Source of the DNA: Seminavis robusta
Taxonomy: Eukaryota; Bacillariophyta; Bacillariophyceae; Naviculales; Naviculaceae
DNA length: 30,860 nt
Assembly: GCA_903772945.1 (NCBI GenBank)
Contig: CAICTM010001356.1
Location: 1-30,860 of the forward strand
Direction: 5' to 3'
A model generated the notes under the pieces. The model had not been told where the DNA came from and did no database searches. It saw nothing but the letters and a program-made list of their open reading frames with translations. The translations under genes were made by a program, and so were the position numbers. Positions 18,801 through 29,489 of the stretch are shown here, one piece after another. How positions within the stretch are numbered: the stretch's first letter is position 1; each line of letters begins with the position of its first letter.

Positions 18801-21122
18801 ATGGCGACGACCGCTTCCAACCATGATGGAGGTTGTGCAGTAGACATTCGTGTTTTCCTGCTGACGCTCGTCCTTTCGATTTTTGCTGCTTTCTTTGCAG
18901 GAGTTTCCTGCGTCCCGCCTCTGTTTGTGGTCGCTTCGTTGTCATCCCTTGCCGACAAAACCAATGATGTTAGTCGAAAACTTGTGCCTCCATCCGCATC
19001 ACCATCGGACTTGTCAAGTTCCAATTTTTTGTCGTCCTTGGATCATTCTCCTTCTGGACAGCATGTACTGGTTGATATCCAAGGAATTGAGGCTGCTTTC
19101 CTCGACTCTGAGGAGAGACTGGCTGCCGCCATGGTGCAAACGGTTGAGGAAGCAGGCCTTACTATGCTTAGCTACCATTGCCATAAGTTGGATCCTGCAG
19201 GTATTTCTTGTGTGGGTGTCTTGTTGGAGAGTCATATCAGCTTTCACACTTGGCCTGAAGAGGGAGTTATTACGCTGGATCTTTTTACATGTGGAGCCAA
19301 TCCCTTGCTTCCAGTGATACCAGTCATTGAACGTCTCTTTGGTATTGGAGAAACAATCAACACAAGGTGGGCTCATGAACTGAGAGGCTTTCGGTCTATG
19401 GAAGAAAAGAAAAAGAATTACTTGGACTCCTTCAGTGATCTCTCCCTCTGGATCTTGAGTCCGATTGAGATCCACAAGAAGCAGATGATCTACAGCAACC
19501 TCACAAGATACCAGGTAGGACGAAGCATAATGTCATCATGTCTATGTTCAAGATGTCAATCTGCACCCCGGCCCTCACCCTCGTCCCTGAAACTGTAACA
19601 GCGAGTCGACATTTGGGATCTGACCGAACCAGAAAACGAACCAACTTACTACGATGGACTCAAACACAACCTCAAGGATGGGGACCCTCGTTGGAAGGAC
19701 AGAGACTACTACACCCCAGATCGAGCACTTTTTCTGGATGGAGTCTTACAGAGCCTTTATTCTCATGCATCTGATTACCATGAGGCACTTGTTCACCCAG
19801 CAATGTTTGCCCATCCAAGTCCAGTGCACGTGGGAATCATTGGAGGTGGAGAGGGAGCTACACTACGAGAGGTATTGAAGCACAAGACAGTGGACCATGT
19901 GACAATGATTGAAATTGATTCAGAGCTGATACAAATTGCCCGTGATTACCTTCCTGAAATGTCTGATTGTGGCAACCTTGTGGGACGGGCTGAAAACTGT
20001 TTTGATGATGAAATTGTTGAGATGATTGTGAATGAGAATGGCGTACAGTGGTTTGTGGATCGCTACAGCCCTGGTGCAACCAAAACAGCACACCATGGCG
20101 CCTTCGATGTAATCATTATTGATGCTCTTGATCCGGAGGATGATGTACCCTTCACTACTGACCTCTATGTGGATGATGTCTTTGTGTCCTCCATTATGAA
20201 GAGTCTTTCATATGATGGTGTAATCATGATCCAGATTGGCACTGCACCGGAGCTGTTGGATCCAAAGGCGGACATTGGAATCTACCAAATCAGAGAGAAG
20301 CTACTCAACCTTTTTGAGGACCATCCTGATGTGGCTGCAATGCATGTCTATGAGGAGCCACGCAGCGGTTACCTTGAGCCACATGCATTCATGGTTGTTT
20401 GCAAACATGTAAGCTGCAGAAGTAGATGGTATGCCAGATCCGATGCAATTGACTATGAAATCTTTGATCGAACAATCAAAACAAAATCAGGAGAAGGAGC
20501 TTTGAAGTACTTTGATGGCATTACACAACATTCCTACCAATCACCTCCCATGTCATGGGAAGCTGTGTATTGCCGTCGTGAACCAACTCCGTCCGAATGC
20601 GCCTATCGTTCCCTAGACTTCACGAAGGATACTTACGAAATTGACCTAAAGGACGAAAGCAAAAGCTCGTTTAAGGTGGAATTGGCCGCAACTGATGCTG
20701 GTGTGGTGACACGATCATCAGTGTTTGCAGCAATTGATATTCCAAAGGGGTCGTTCATCATGCCAGGGGACTCCGCGAAATCATTAACTGTAAGTGTCCA
20801 AAACATCGAGGACATCAAAAAACGCGCGGAAAATGGTGTAGCCGGATTCGAAGATTTTGTCGGCTACTTGGAAAACCATGCAAACCCAGCGAGAACAGAA
20901 GGATCCGACATCAGTTTTGTGGAGGTGGGAGGTACAACGTTGATTCGAGTTGTTGACGAGGAATCTGATGCAAATGTTGGACGATGGGCACCCGCGCACC
21001 CCAGCGGGAAACGCCCAGCATACTCACCCGTGTATGATCGACATCGAGTGAGCTTCGACGTCTTCTTGGTTGCAACTCAAGACATTCAAGCGGGAGCAGA
21101 GCTGTTGCGATTCCATTCGTGA
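18801..21122 (+). CDS. AdoMet decarboxylase-aminopropyltransferase-SET-like fusion, copy 3
   Basis: Two exons, 18801-19514 and 19602-21122 (87-nt intron), encode 744 residues. The N terminus has a signal anchor (VDIRVFLLTLVLSIFAAFF), then a Ser/Pro-rich stretch. AdoMetDC residues Ser144, His149 and Cys164 are present. The aminopropyltransferase keeps GGGEGA, MIEID, and IDALDPEDD with Asp412 and Asp415; at the adenine-site motif where copy 2 has TDN it reads VNENG, without the Asp. The linker CRSRWYARSD and the SET-like domain (VFAAIDIPKG, NVGRWAPAHPSG, FLVATQDIQAG) complete it. The predicted role is the same as copy 2: making and using decarboxylated AdoMet for long-chain polyamines. It ends 237 bp from the TAF1 stop, in convergent orientation. 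Confidence 0.9.
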
Positions 21123-21359
21123 TGGTGATATTGGCCCCTACTGTTCAGTCGTAATGAACCATAAAGTTTTTTGTGGAGGCGAAATGAAAGGAAACAGAAC
21201 TATAGTCAGTTAGAGAATGTTCTACAGGTACTCTTCTCAGAAAAGGGTTTAAAAAAGACAAACTCGCAAATGACGGTCCCTTGCCATGGTCCCTTCGCTT
21301 CACGAAGCTTTTGGTGATTCGATCATTCTCTCTGGTGTATCCTAAGCGAGTGAACCGGC

Positions 21360-24300
21360 CTAATCAAAATTGATGAGATCAGCTGCACTGGCCTCGTCGT
21401 CGCTGCCAAGCTCTCCTAAGCCTAAGTTCCCAAGGTCGCCAAGGTTGACCTCGACACCACCAATGAGGCCCATGGTTCCCTCCTCGCTTTCCTCTGCCGC
21501 CTTCTTTGAGCCGGCCTTCTTCTTCTTTTTCTTCTTCTTTGGCTTGCCGCTGAGCTGCTCTTTCACAGCCTCTTCCATGCCAGTGAGCTCCGAACGGGAT
21601 GCATCAACTTGCTCACGGACCGCATCGTGCATTGCGACTGCCTCGTCTGCAATCAACGTACCAGCACCGTTGAACTTGATGGCATTGTTCTTCATCAATT
21701 CAAAGTCTTTGACGAATGCATCAGCTGCAGGGAGATGTAGGAAAGAGCGATATGTGAGCGGCTATGCCAAACTCGTGATGGCGCAGCCGTGGGATTGAAC
21801 GTACCTGTTCGATACTCGTATCTGTCAAGTTTCAGCGACGACGGGGGTGAGAGGCAATACAAAACACCACTGGAATGTTCGTCGTTGTGTTCTTACCTCT
21901 GGATCTTGTCTCGTATTGTCGACAGATCAATTGGGTTGCTGATCACCTCGTAGTACTTTGGGACAGCACGGCGATTGACAGGTTTCAAGAACGGGCCAGC
22001 ATGTGGACGAGTTTCGGCCATGGCCCGAATGCTCTCCAAGCGCTCCGCAAAAATGACGTGTGGTCTGCGGTCTCTGATGGAGCCTCTTTCTTTGCGGTTG
22101 CTAGTGCCCTTTCGTTTCGAAGCCGTCGTGTACAGATCAGCTTCCTCTTCTTCCCGCTTACGCTTCTTCATTCGTTGTTCTTTGGAAACCTTCGTCTTCA
22201 GCTTTCCGAGTTGCAGAGTTCTAGGCTTGGGCCCTCTCTTTGCCCCTGTAGGAGTCCCGGAACCTCGCCCTCTTCCGCGTCCTCTCTTCTTTGTCACGCC
22301 ACCAAAGCGCGCACGTGTGGCATACTCAAACTCGTCTTCGTCTTCAAACATCGCATGTCCCGGAGGCTTTTCACCAGGGCCTCTATCGTACTTGAGGAGC
22401 TCCAGTTTTTGGTGAGGCTTGACAATCCCCTTGCTTTCTCTCTCGGCAATTTTTGCCATGGTTGACCCGACTTCGTCAGGCCGGCAAATGAACTTGAATG
22501 TCGTCGTTTGGCGGCCATCGGGGAAAGTCTTGACAATTTTCTTGCGAACCACTTTGCGATTCGTAATTGGAGTTGTTCCAGCATCAGTGGATGGGTTTGT
22601 CCCGCCTTTCGCCGCAGCCGAAGCCATGCCCTCGCGAGCCGCTCGTTCTTCTTCGCGCTGACGTTTGAGCGCCGCTAGTTCTCGAGCGTCTTTGGTGAGA
22701 TCTTGGTCTTGTACGGCAGCACGAAGCTGACCATGGTCGGCAGCCCGCTCCTCGTCTCCTGCTTTTGTATGTGCAGCCACTAGCTGATTTGCCGCGGACC
22801 CGTCCATCATTTCCTCTTCAAAGTCGGCAGCCCTGTTTGTGGGAAGGAAGGAAGGCTAAATTAGTGGCCGTATCCGAGGAAAGCAAGGTCATTCACCATG
22901 ATATACTCACCAATCGTCATCCGAATCAGATTCAGAGTCTTCTTCCTTCTTGTCTTGTTTCTTTTTCTGTGAAGCCTTGTTGGTAGCATCAGCGGCTGCT
23001 GCTCCCGTATCAGCATCGGCCGCACCGGCTGTGTCACCCGCGGTCGTACCACCTTCCGCGTCACCAGCGGCCGCGCCACCCTCTGAGGAAGCAGAAAGAG
23101 CGGCAATTTGTCGTTTCCATATCACCTGTATGCGCCTCCTGTTAGATAAGAGTAGACATCATTGTCGGTATTATTTCGATGCGTACCTGTATTCTCTTTC
23201 GATACACCTGCTTCTGCTCCGACAATTTCATCTTCTCGCCACGAGCGAATTTCTCCAAGCCCTCCTGTCAGAACCGCGAAATTGAAAACATGAGATCAGC
23301 GGTCGGCAACAGGAAGCTCACATGTAACACACCAAGTCAGGTTAGATTGGAACTGTGAACTAGCGAACTACTTACTCCCATACCGTCACTTGCTGATCGA
23401 GTTGAAAAGTCACGAATAACGTGGACACGATCCCAGCGCTTCAACGTGTCGATCTGCTTTTGGGCCATTCCGAATTTGCGAAGCAGCGCAGCCATCTGTT
23501 TCATCGTCAGCTTTCGAAGATCATCTTCAGTGCCTGTAATCTTCTTCATTTGAGCGTTCAGTGCGCCAGCTCCAACAGACTTGCTCGGCTTTGAGTCCGC
23601 TTCTCTCAAGAAAGAAAAGCCCTCCCCAAGCCCACTCGGATCTCCCAGCCCTGTAAGCTTCATCATTCCAGACCCTTCGCCTTTCTTGTGGACCTCAATA
23701 AATTCTCCCGTGAGATGCCAAGGCGTCAACTGGAGTTCCTCGTAGATAAATTTACAGACTTCATGCCTCTGCCGAAGAGCCTTCCATTGCAATTCGAGGT
23801 GTTCGGCCGCTTTCTCATAGAACACCACCTGAGAGGGCTTCAATGCTTTGTTTGTGCGACTCAGTTCATAAAGCTTTTTGGCTTTCCGGTGCAGCTCTTT
23901 GGCGGCATTCACCTGCCCTGCCAGGTAGATCATTGTAATACCCACACTGCCGACGGAATGATTTCCTTCGAACAACTGGCAAAGACCTAGATCCTTGAGC
24001 CGGCGTGCGGAAGCACTTGCGGTTTCATAAGCGGCCACTCCTTCAGGGGCGATGCTTCTCCCGAGGGCTTCGACGCCTGGATATTCTTCGTACCCAATCG
24101 CTTTTGTCGTCCAGATTTGGGTATTTTTGTCGTAAATTGCAACCTGTTTCAAGCGCTGTCGGAGAGCATTGGTTTGCTGTTCGAGACTTGGCAAGATACG
24201 GTCCTGTATCTCGTCAAAGCGCAACCCATGCCCTTCCCGAGCTTGCGTCCTTGCCAGCAGCTTTGCAATTTGATACGACACGAATGGATGGATAAAGTTC

Positions 24301-26429
24301 TTCCAGCCTTGTGTGTTGGGTGCATAAACGCGTGTGCGTGGTTCTGTCTGCCCCACAGTGTAGACGCTGCTAGGAAACTCTCGCAACATGACACCCAAAG
24401 ACTCGGTCACGCCAGGGCGAATGATACCTCCACCGGATGGACGTCCCAGAATCATCAAGAAGTCTGTGCTTTCTGGTTCTTGCCGAAAGAGGGGCGCCAC
24501 GAACAAAAGACTGATCAAACCGGAAATGGTCATGCCTTCTTCGACCTCTCCAATAAAAGGACCGTGGACTTTGGGATGCAGCATTTCTGTCACACCCTCA
24601 GGCAACATGTCAATCACTGCATTCTTGTTTGCAGCGTCGCCATCACGGGACTTTTTTGGGATCTTTCCAATCCAATCCGCCGCCGTAGCTTTAAGAGCTT
24701 TGTCAGGCCCTTCCAATCTTGGAGGACGATCACCCAGCAGATTCTTTGTTGTAGTCTTGACTTTGCTTGGCGACTCGTTTTCGCTCCGCTTTTTCTTTCG
24801 GGTGGGACGGTCTCCTCCCCCGCGACTGACAGGGCAGTGCGCCTTGTCACCTCTGTAGTAGTTCACAATTTTGGTGGCCATTCCTTTGGTGAGCTGGATT
24901 GGTGGACGCTCTTCGCAGTACTCCAGGAGGACGAGTTTGCCTTCGCTGGTCGACAGATCGGCTTCGCTACGCAACTTGGCCCTACTCATCGCTCCGGGGT
25001 GGGTGCCCATCATCATGGAAGTGTACGAGGCGCTAGCCCCCCGCGCACCAGGAGCATTCGGTTTGTCGCCAAGAATGCTGGCCAAGTAGCGAATTTGAAA
25101 TTGCCATTGCAGACTCGAGCGGACTACGCTTTTCGGCAATTTGGGTCGATGATATTCCCGCAAACTGACTTTCCCAAGATCCCGGACCAAAGAATGGTTG
25201 GCGACCATATCCAATTGTTCCAAAAACTCCAATAGATTGGCCGAGGTGGTACCCACATTGTGTCGCGACGGTCTCCCCGTTCGTTCGGTTCCACCCGGTC
25301 CCATGAGAGAAGATGTGATGGTCCGTCCTTTACCAGGTCCCATGGCCAGGGTCCCCATGGCTTCCGTGACACGATTGGTTTTGTCCATGGCCATTTGAGC
25401 ACGTTTCTTTTGACGTGCTTCAATCAGGGCTTCCATCTTTTCTCGATCCGCATGGAGGCTTCCGGCTTTATTGACATCGGCAGTGCTAGTTATTTCCTCC
25501 CGGGATCCTGATGACCACTCGAGCTCCATGCGCTTTTGATATTCTTTGGATTGGACTCCGGGCGGTGGACGCTGGGAAGGAAAGACATGCCTGGCAACAG
25601 ATTGTCCGGCGACCCCCAGCTCCAACAACAGCGGTATAGGGTCTGGCTTTCGAGCGGCAGAGACTCCCTCCCAGTTGACAGTGGAGTTGTCAAATTGAAG
25701 CGTATCTAGCCAATGATTGCGTCGTTGCATGAGTAGTTTCATGGGATCCGTCGATTTGGTAGTCTTTTCCAGCGAGGACCCACCATTTTGGGTGGACGCG
25801 TTTCCATTGCTGCTGTTATTGTTGCCGTTTGTATTGCTAGTTGTCGTGGTATCATCTGCCAGGCCTTGCCATTCAATTTTCTTTTCCCAGTCTCCCATTT
25901 CCACTTCGTGCAACTTGGAATCTATTTTGCTGTCATCTTGCACTGTGAACATGAGAGGGGTTTCCGTTGGGCTGCTGCCCGTTAGTTCTTCCAGCAGTGC
26001 CTGAGTCCGATTGGCCAAGGAAGTTTTCCAGTTAATGTCCTTGTCTTCTTCATCTGCTTCGGCATGCTGTGCTTCTAATCGGCTGACAAAAGCTGGCGTG
26101 GTGGCTACCAATGTTCTCACTAGTTTGTTGGCTAGGGCGCTAAACTGCTGCTGTTCTTCGCCTTGGACCAGTTCCGAGTCCTCTCCATCTGCCGGCTCTG
26201 CCGATGCATCTTGAGCCGCCAAAATGGCCTTGTTGGTACTACTAGTAGTGTTGGCTGGGGTCCTCTCGTCCTTGACGAATTTTTCCTGGGGTATCATGCG
26301 AGTGACACGGGCCGGACGAGTGTCCTGCAAGTCTCGCGACAAGAGTTGCTCAAAATCCAAAGCTGGCGCCGAGGAAGGAGGCAACGCCATGGCGGCACTC
26401 GCTGCAGTGGGAGCAGGAGAGGTCGCCAT
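21360..26429 (-). CDS. TAF1: Transcription initiation factor TFIID subunit 1 (TAF1)
   Basis: Six exons: 26429-23376, 23264-23187, 23125-22911, 22832-21897, a 17-nt exon 21821-21805, and 21724-21360; introns are 61-111 nt. The product is 1554 residues. Exon 1 has an acidic N terminus (DFEQLLSRDLQD), the REYHRPKLP block and the large TAF1 central domain (GMTISGLISLLFVAPLF, GRPSGGGIIRPG, TQGWKNFIHPFVSYQI). Exon 2 gives GLEKFARG. A basic Arg/Gly and Lys segment precedes one bromodomain (FLKPVNRRAVPKYYEVISNPIDL, then RYEYRTADAFVKDFELMKNNAIKFNG across the 17-nt exon). The C terminus is a poly-Lys run and a short acidic tail. TAF1 is the TFIID scaffold that binds TBP and promoter DNA. Animal TAF1 has two bromodomains; this one has a single one. 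Confidence 0.95.
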
Positions 26430-26788
26430 GGTAGTTTGCGGTTGTCCTTCTAGCTACCGACTAGAAACTGTAGAAAGAAACAAGAGGCACGTCTATCTTC
26501 AGAAAGAAAGGAGGAGAGGGGTGGAAAGGGTCGGCTGTGTGTGATGCCGAGCTCGAGCTTTCGATCCAAACACGCCCTTTCTTTTTAAGGCTGTAGAGCT
26601 AATAGAAAATGGGAAGCTCTCGACGTTCTCACGTCTCGCGAGCTACGGCACAGTACCGTACGGATCCCGATACACGAAGTTGGGGAGTGAGTCAACCAAA
26701 CTTGTTGGGATGGTTGGTCTTGTACAGCAGCTGCTGGAAGTGATCACCTTCTCGTCCTTATTAAATTTTCTTTTGTGCCCAACTACCG
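26430..26788. promoter_or_regulatory. Upstream region of TAF1 and 3' flank of the dehydrogenase
   Basis: This 359-base gap between two minus-strand genes should hold the TAF1 promoter and leader on its left and the dehydrogenase 3' end on its right. It contains a CAGTACCGTACGG motif near 26650 and a TCTCGCGAG palindrome near 26634. Nothing else is recognised. Confidence 0.5.
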
Positions 26789-27999
26789 CTACAAGCTGCT
26801 TCCACGTTGAAACTTGGTGACAATTGTCATTCCTAGTGGACTTCCATTGTCCATATCTTCAATGGCACGGGCTCCCTCTTCTAACGTCACCTCCTTTTCT
26901 ACCAACTTGCCAGGATCTAGTTTGCCACTCACCACCATTTCCAATAGGTCTGGTAGGTCCACAGCTGCAAATCCGTGAGACCCTACCAACTCCAGTTCCC
27001 GTCCAGCCACAAGACCCATCGGTACGACTGGCTTGACTTCACCAATGGGAAGTCCCACTTGAACCATGCGTCCTCCGCGTTTGGTGCAATACACGGCATT
27101 TTCACAAGTGGACGCAAAGCCGGCAGCATCCAAAGTTAGATCCGCGCCATGTCCCTTGGTGATTTCGAAAACCTTTTCTTGTACATCTACGTTGCTATTT
27201 TCCTTGCTTGCTGCTTGCACGGTGTGTGTGGCGCCCAGCTCCTTGGCCTTTTGCAACGCCAACGGGGAAACATCGATGGCAATGATTTTTCCCGCGTTGC
27301 CAGTGGCGGCCGCAATCATAATGCAAGACAATCCGAGTCCACCACACCCAAAAACAGCCACGGTGCTGTTGCTGCTCTTTTGGTCCAGCCGTCCCTGCTG
27401 CAAAACGGCTCGGTAGGCGGTTGTAAATCGACATCCCAATGCCGCTGCTTGCACAAAGGAAACAGACGCAGGTATCTTTCGAACGTTTCGATCTGCTCGT
27501 GGCAATGCCACATATTCCGCAAAGGATCCCCATTGAGTAAACCCTGGTTGCTGTTGGTCCGAACAAACGGTTGGCTTTCCCTCGTGACAGTACGAGCATT
27601 GTCCACAGCTCAAAATAAAGGGAACAGCTATTCGGTCGCCCACGGAAAAGTTGCAGACCTGCTCTCCCACCTTGTAAACAATTCCACTCAGTTCATGGCC
27701 AGGGCAAAAGGGCAATCCATGATTACGAACATCACCATCATGTCCCTTATAACCATGCCAATCACTGATAGTACCGCAGTGCAGTACAGTACAGTAGAGC
27801 AATCAATGTTGACCGATGGAAATGATGTAATAAAAGCCACAGCGTGGTAGTACGGTAGTATTTTGTAACCCTCTTACCTGCGACAAACACCAGTGGCCAT
27901 AACTTGGACGATCAAACCATCCAGAGGCGTCGATGGCAAAGTTACGGTCTCGATCCGAATGGGGCCTCCGAAAGATCGATAGATCGCAGCACGCATCAT
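26789..27999 (-). CDS. Zinc-dependent alcohol dehydrogenase (MDR superfamily)
   Basis: Exon 1 (27999-27878) and exon 2 (27764-26789) join through a 113-nt intron that splits a Ser codon and restores GVCRSDWHGYKGHD, the family's catalytic-zinc Cys block. GHELSG follows (catalytic His), then CGQCSYCHEGKPTVC (structural zinc, four Cys), LGCRFTTAY, the Rossmann motif GCGGLG, and a C-terminal substrate domain. About 365 residues, normal for the family. It would oxidise alcohols or reduce aldehydes with NAD(P); the pattern resembles propanol-preferring enzymes but the substrate is not determined. An upstream in-frame ATG at 28080 would add 27 basic residues, possibly a targeting peptide; 27999 was chosen because the enzyme core starts there. 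Confidence 0.88.
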
Positions 28000-28317
28000 C
28001 TTTAGTTCATGTTTGTTTTTTATGGTGCCAGTACTTCTTTCAGCTCTAGTTCTACTAGTAGATGCCTGCATTTCTTTCACTCTCTTGTGGTGCGGAGCTG
28101 CCGCTGCAATGGTCCTTCGACTTTTTGGGAGGACGCTTCGAGTCTTCTTTTCGTCGCGATGATTGGCTTTGGTGTGTCGGTGTGTCCACTGCGCGAGGAC
28201 GAGGAGGATCTTGGATCGAGTTCGCTGTCTGGATATCCGTAGCTCTATCCTTAACGAAATGCGTCCAGGAAATAAAATTAAATGAGCCAGCTACTACTAA
28301 GTACCAGTACTGTAGGA

Positions 28318-28363
28318 GAAAATGATGTCAGAGCTTTTCAGAAAATGATGTAAGAGCTTTTCA
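28318..28363. repeat. 23-base tandem duplication
   Basis: Two adjacent 23-base units, GAAAATGATGT-AGAGCTTTTCA, differ at one base. They lie between the dehydrogenase and the retroelement remnant, outside any recognised gene. Confidence 0.8.
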
Positions 28364-28489
28364 CCTTGTGAAATCTACATCATACGATTTTAGCAAAAAG
28401 TGACTGAACTAAGTAAGTTTACTCACAAACTGCCGAATCGCTAAAACACAGGCTTTACTCTGTGGTAACTTTTCGGTTGTTTGACTTTT

Positions 28490-29112
28490 TCATCCCCCTT
28501 GGGAATCATCAGTGCTTGGGCTATTGTGGTACTTATGAAATCGAGGTTTATGTCGGCATGCTCCGTATATTTCGTTGCAGGAGTTGATCAGCTTTTCTGG
28601 CGATTCTCTGGATCGTTTCAGTATCTCGAGTCGCTCCCTGTTGCATAGGCTGCAGTGTCGTGTCCCGAAGGTCTTGACAGTGCTGATGGGGTTGCCTTGC
28701 CATAGGATGCTAATTTCGATGCTGTTCCTTTGAATGTCGCCGTTAAGTCGGAATGGTGAAGGATGTGCGAAGTTTTGGAATTCGTTGGCGAAGTGTCTTG
28801 CGTATGAATCTGACTTGCGTTTTCCGTAGAGGAGACGCATGATGTCGGTGAAGTGTTGGTATGTTCGTTCTTTGACGTTTCGTTGGGTTGCCCCAATGTA
28901 TTCCTTGCCTGAGTTTATGCATTTGATGCAGTATATGGCCAGTTTGTTTCTACAGCGGTCGTCAAATCGGCATTGGCCGTCTTTCTTAATTCCTGGCTTG
29001 CAGTTGCAGGTTTCATTTTGGAATTCGGTGGAGATGACGTCATTGGTGAGTTTCCTCGATAGGTCGCCCATGTGCAATACACGGCTCTTAGCCTTATTCG
29101 CGACTCGATCCT
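28490..29112 (-). mobile_element. 3' remnant of a GIY-YIG endonuclease retroelement
   Basis: Minus-strand coding homology begins at about 29112 after a TAG and continues to a stop at 28490. It carries a Cys-rich knuckle (CNCKPG...CRFDDRC), a GIY-YIG-type endonuclease core (IYC at 48-50, YIG at 60-62, KER at 69-71 and Glu99, numbered from codon 29077) and a basic tail. This arrangement is typical of the C-terminal part of Penelope-like retroelements, where the endonuclease follows reverse transcriptase. No reverse transcriptase lies upstream: the homology stops where the next element begins. The fragment is 5'-truncated and presumably inactive. A stand-alone GIY-YIG gene is a less likely alternative. 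Confidence 0.6.
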
Positions 29113-29489
29113 AGATAGGGTTTGAGTTCGACTCATGACTGAGTCTCTCGTGAATAGTCATTGAGACAGGGTTCTCAATGACCGCTCTAGTCATACTAGG
29201 TTGATGATGAAACATCGCTCTAGATATTTAGCAGCGTGGAGTACTTCCACGCTACTAGATAATGCTAGACGAATCTTCCACGCGTTCCGTTTTTGGATCG
29301 TGGAGTGAGTAGGATTGCTACCGCAACCTACTCTATCACACTCTAAGTCTCCGCGGGAGTTCAGATCTACGATCCTTTGATTGTGATCTCTCTCGTTGAT
29401 TAGTTTTCATAGCTTTCTAATCCTTCTCATAACTTTCATTCTCTCAAACTCAAAACACTCGAAAGATCTTTACACTAGCTTTTAGCGTA
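29113..29489. mobile_element. Probable LTR or 5' leader of an LTR retroelement, hairpin-rich
   Basis: The region between the GIY-YIG remnant and gag has several perfect hairpins: GACTCA-TGAC-TGAGTC (29130-29145), GTCATTGAGA-6-TCTCAATGAC (29157-29182) and AGCGTGGA-5-TCCACGCT (29233-29253), then AT-rich sequence. The position before a gag frame suggests a 5' LTR, but its partner and any target duplication lie outside the window, and no convincing primer-binding site was found. Confidence 0.45.

Noticed and set aside
24117..25235. 372-codon plus-strand open frame
   Set aside because: It lies antisense to the large TAF1 exon, which has clear homology.
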